Below, in pieces: positions 61,127 to 64,000 of a stretch of DNA of 64,000 nt. The position numbers were made by a program, and so were the translations under genes. Origin of the DNA: Bacteroidota bacterium. Lineage in GTDB: Bacteria > Bacteroidota > Bacteroidia > Chitinophagales > Chitinophagaceae. The stretch covers positions 1 to 64,000 of the forward strand of contig JAEWJK010000005.1 of NCBI GenBank assembly GCA_023386555.1, written 5' to 3'. The stretch's first letter is position 1; each line of letters opens with the position of its first letter. The notes beneath the pieces were generated by a model, which saw only the letters and a list, made by a program, of their open reading frames with translations, ran no database searches and was not told where the DNA came from.

Positions 61127-61264
61127 ATGGCCAAGGTTTACACCTATATGCAATGTATTCTTGTTGCATTCTTTACAAAACAGAAAAGGCTATCATTGCC
61201 TACTCTTAGAAGCCTCTATGCAGAACGTTTAACGGGCTCAGCTTCAGGATGTGAGTCACAGTAA
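61127..61264 (+). pseudogene. 45-codon frame, probable relic of a giant-gene signal peptide
   Basis: The frame opens MAKVYTYMQCILVAFFT, matching the opening MTKVYIRKVLTTLIAAFTS of the giant gene at 54476 in DNA and position relative to the small ORF. It then loses the cleavage region and stops after 45 codons. The functional start of the next surface protein is further down at 61334. It may still be translated as a second leader frame. Confidence 0.5.
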
Positions 61265-61333
61265 ATAGATTTGTTAAGCGTTAATATTGCCAGTAATTAA
61301 TATTACTGTGCTTTCATTTCAAAAAATATATAC

Positions 61334-64000
61334 ATGAATATTACAAGTTCATTCTTGCGAAATCATCTAAGTGTAAAGATCGTTTTGCTGTGTATCCTCA
61401 TCTTATCAGTTGCTGATATGCATGCTCAGGTGTTTATTGAGCGAAATGTTAGCGGAACTTCTAATTCCGCAAATCAGTTTGGTGCAACCGCAGCCAGGCG
61501 TACTCAGCAATTGTATACTCCCGGAGATTTAGGATCACCCATTTCTTCAGGAGTAATTGAGGAAATATATTTTATGTATAACTCAACAGCAGCTCAAACG
61601 TTTACTGATCTTGAAATTTATATAGGTCAAACAGCTAATACTTCTTTGAGCACAGATCTTTCGTCTAATTTTTCAAATGCCGGGATGGTTAAAGTGTTCG
61701 GGCCAGCATCTTTTACAATTCCTGCTGGAACCGCAGGGAACTGGTTTGCCATTCCTCTAACTATACTTTACACCGGCTATGTGTCGAGCCAATCTTTAGT
61801 TGTTGAAACACGGTGGACGACAAATCCTACCAGTACTTCATGGGCAGTTAGAACAGGGGCATCAGATGCATCAGGTACTAATAAAAAAGCTTATTCTAAC
61901 AGTGCTACAGGTACTACTGGAACCCTGGCAACCACCAGGGCAAATTTCAGGTTTAAATTAAGCGTAGCACCTGATGATGCAGGCATTAGCAAAATTGTTT
62001 CTCCAATAACTCCAGCCGCTCCTGGCACGAATGCCGTGATTGTTGAATTGAAGAATTATGGTTCTGTCACTTTAACTCAAGCTGTTATTAATTGGGAAGT
62101 TGATGGGGCTTCACAATCGCCTTATAATTGGAATGGAAGTTTAGCACCTGGTGCAGCAACAAACGTAAACATTGGTAATTATAATTTTTCGAGTGGTGTT
62201 CAAACCATTACAGCATCAGCTTCGTTGGTTGGGTTAAGTGATGCTAATCCTGACAATGACATGGCAAGCAGTAGTGTGAACTTCTGTGAATCATTACCTT
62301 CTGTAGTAACTGTAGATCAACTAGCTCCACCAAGTGCAACTAATTTTACTTCTTTTAATGAATTGTCATTAAGATTGTCTCAATGCGGAATTTCTTCACA
62401 TCTAACTGTGAATGTTATTAATGGCCCATATAACGAACAGGTAGTGTTTAATGCTGTGCCTGGTGCAGGTCCAACTGCGAAAATTACAATCAATGGTAAT
62501 GGACAGGTTTTGGAGTTTGCTCCAACCACCACAGACCGGCATATATTACGATTAAATAATGCTCAACATTTCGTTATTGATAATTTGACTGTAAGATTGG
62601 GTGCAGCAGCAACGCATGGATATGGAATTCATTTATTTAATGGATCAAGTAATAACACGATTAAGAATTGCACAATTGATTTTGTAACGAATCCAGGGTC
62701 TAATAGTTCAGGAACCTTTTATGCAGGTATTGCTGTATCTAATAGTACAACATCTGCAACCACGGAGGATAACGTTCACAATGTAGTTATAAAAAATAAT
62801 CAAATATTGGGTGGAACAACAATGGGCTACGGAGTTACTATTGTAGGCACCGATGCAAATAAATCAAATGGAGATAGTATTTTCCAGAATACAATTACAG
62901 GATTTAAGAGCCGTGGCATATTGGCCTATTATACCAGTAATCTGGTAATTGAAGGTAATACGATGCATGGCACTGCTAATGCTATGTACATCTGGAATAC
63001 CCATGAGAATATAAAAATTACGGGTAACAAAATATCTGCATCTGCCACATCGGCATATGAAGGTATTTACCTTGGTTCGCTAACTGGAAATTCAATTGTG
63101 AGCAACAATCTTATTCATAATATTTCTTCAGCTAGTGCTGCTGTGTATGGAATAAGATTACAAGGTGCTTCAGCAACAGGCAAAATATACCATAACACCA
63201 TAATCCTGGATGATCAAACATCCACCGCCGGAGATGCATTTGCAATTAATGAAAGCAGCGCAGCAAATACCGGGTACGAATACAGGAACAATATTTTTTA
63301 CGTTACAAGAACAGGCTCAGGAACAAAAGCTGCATTTTCTTTGGCAAGTGGTACTAATATTACCAACGCTACAGGCTTAAACTCAGATAACAATGTATTC
63401 TATGTGCCTGCCGGAGCAATTGTTCATCACAGAACTACTACCCCTGCTAACTATAATACCCTTGCTGATTGGCTTATAGCTAATAATAATACCAAAGATG
63501 TAAGCAGTTTTGAAACTGATCCTGCTTTTCAATCAGGCACTGCTATACCTACCAGCGGTATTATCAATAACCAGGCAGCTACAGGTTTAAATATTACAAC
63601 TGATATTACAGGTGCTACCAGAGGTGCTTCACCTGATCCGGGTGCTTATGAATTTTCACCTGCTGCTGATGATGCAGCCATCACTAATTTTATATTACCT
63701 GCACTCCCATATTGTAATACTATGCTAGATGTAACATTTGAACTTACCAATGCAGGTGCAAGTACATTGAGTAATGCTAAAATAGATTGGTCGGTTAATG
63801 GTGTGGCACAAACACAATATAACTGGAGTGGTACTTTAGCTTCAGGAGCATCAACTTCTGTAGTGCTTGGAACTGTGCCTGTAACAGGTTCTAATGTTTA
63901 TAACTTTATTGCTACCGTTTCAAATCCAAATGGAAATACAGATGCTAATGCAGCTAATAATAGCTTTACATTCTCTGGTTTCCGTCGTGGCATGGAAGGT
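61334..64000 (+). CDS. Second giant beta-helix surface protein (3'-truncated by the window)
   Basis: 889 codons are visible with no stop, so the gene continues beyond the window. The start ATG at 61334 opens a signal peptide (KIVLLCILILSVADMHAQ). After an N-terminal jelly-roll-like part (residues ~20-215) and a CARDB-like segment (DDAGISKIVSPITPAAPGTN, VNWEVDG-type), a beta-helix module follows that is homologous to those of the upstream giant: SATNFTSFNEL, GPYNEQ, GYGIHLFNGSSNN, NIFYVTRTGSGTKAA and GATRGASPDPGAYEF. The T9SS sorting domain is expected at the unseen C-terminus. The two genes are tandem paralogues, each preceded by a small conserved ORF. Same surface role inferred. Confidence 0.88.
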   Translation, partial: MNITSSFLRNHLSVKIVLLCILILSVADMHAQVFIERNVSGTSNSANQFGATAARRTQQLYTPGDLGSPISSGVIEEIYFMYNSTAAQTFTDLEIYIGQTANTSLSTDLSSNFSNAGMVKVFGPASFTIPAGTAGNWFAIPLTILYTGYVSSQSLVVETRWTTNPTSTSWAVRTGASDASGTNKKAYSNSATGTTGTLATTRANFRFKLSVAPDDAGISKIVSPITPAAPGTNAVIVELKNYGSVTLTQAVINWEVDGASQSPYNWNGSLAPGAATNVNIGNYNFSSGVQTITASASLVGLSDANPDNDMASSSVNFCESLPSVVTVDQLAPPSATNFTSFNELSLRLSQCGISSHLTVNVINGPYNEQVVFNAVPGAGPTAKITINGNGQVLEFAPTTTDRHILRLNNAQHFVIDNLTVRLGAAATHGYGIHLFNGSSNNTIKNCTIDFVTNPGSNSSGTFYAGIAVSNSTTSATTEDNVHNVVIKNNQILGGTTMGYGVTIVGTDANKSNGDSIFQNTITGFKSRGILAYYTSNLVIEGNTMHGTANAMYIWNTHENIKITGNKISASATSAYEGIYLGSLTGNSIVSNNLIHNISSASAAVYGIRLQGASATGKIYHNTIILDDQTSTAGDAFAINESSAANTGYEYRNNIFYVTRTGSGTKAAFSLASGTNITNATGLNSDNNVFYVPAGAIVHHRTTTPANYNTLADWLIANNNTKDVSSFETDPAFQSGTAIPTSGIINNQAATGLNITTDITGATRGASPDPGAYEFSPAADDAAITNFILPALPYCNTMLDVTFELTNAGASTLSNAKIDWSVNGVAQTQYNWSGTLASGASTSVVLGTVPVTGSNVYNFIATVSNPNGNTDANAANNSFTFSGFRRGMEG

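Overview
The window is a chromosomal piece of a Bacteroidota bacterium, most likely family Chitinophagaceae. The evidence is low G+C DNA, type IX secretion (T9SS) cargo with type A and type B C-terminal sorting domains, a PorP/SprF protein, a TonB-dependent receptor with an N-terminal carboxypeptidase-like domain, phylum-restricted families (DUF4290, DUF4199, DUF6364), promoter boxes of the TAnnTTTG kind, and MurA with Asp in place of the usual active-site Cys. I see no rRNA, tRNA, CRISPR array, prophage or insertion sequence.

Layout. 1-10.3 kb: the 3' part of a large PKD-repeat adhesin with a type B sorting domain, its PorP/SprF partner, then a TonB receptor paired with a beta-helix lipoprotein. 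10.4-19.8 kb: a secreted TPR-CHAT protein, a zinc metalloprotease, a DUF4199 membrane protein, a membrane-anchored LuxR-type regulator, a single-domain response regulator and a secreted beta-helix protein. 19.9-26.1 kb: polA, a DUF4290 protein with an RGG-rich tail, murA and gmk, with two copies of a structured RNA motif between murA and gmk. 26.2-29.1 kb: a PIN toxin-antitoxin pair, a decayed copy of the end of the next gene, and a PurF-like amidophosphoribosyltransferase. 29.1-31.7 kb: a likely MarR-controlled set (NAD(P)H oxidoreductase, YceI, pirin, MarR). 31.7-41.7 kb: lipoprotein, superoxide dismutase, Sua5/YciO protein, RNase HII, heme A synthase, membrane patatin, lipid kinase, KASIII and a secreted cupredoxin. 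41.8-51 kb: typA, an operon of hydroxyacyl-CoA dehydrogenase, membrane protein and epimerase, an LpxD paralogue, and small enzymes. 51.2-54.2 kb: rplM-rpsI-rpsB-tsf with a structured leader in front of L13. 54.3-64 kb: two very large paralogous beta-helix surface proteins; the second runs off the window.

The most novel item is a pair of conserved 29-codon open reading frames, one in front of each giant surface-protein gene (54312-54401 and 60984-61073). They share 19 of 29 residues and differ at several synonymous third positions, so they look translated. Each has a TAAWTTG box 9-10 bases before its ATG. Next come the tandem structured RNA between murA and gmk, the hairpin leader of rplM, a matched pair of palindromic operators in the MarR region, and several families of dispersed palindromic intergenic repeats, one of which supplies the last codons of rnhB.

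Functionally the window mixes housekeeping genes (replication, translation, cell wall, purines, lipids) with cell-surface genes that depend on the T9SS. Several annotated starts were moved downstream to an ATG or GTG that begins a signal peptide or a family-typical N-terminus. All function calls are by reading family motifs; no database search was run.
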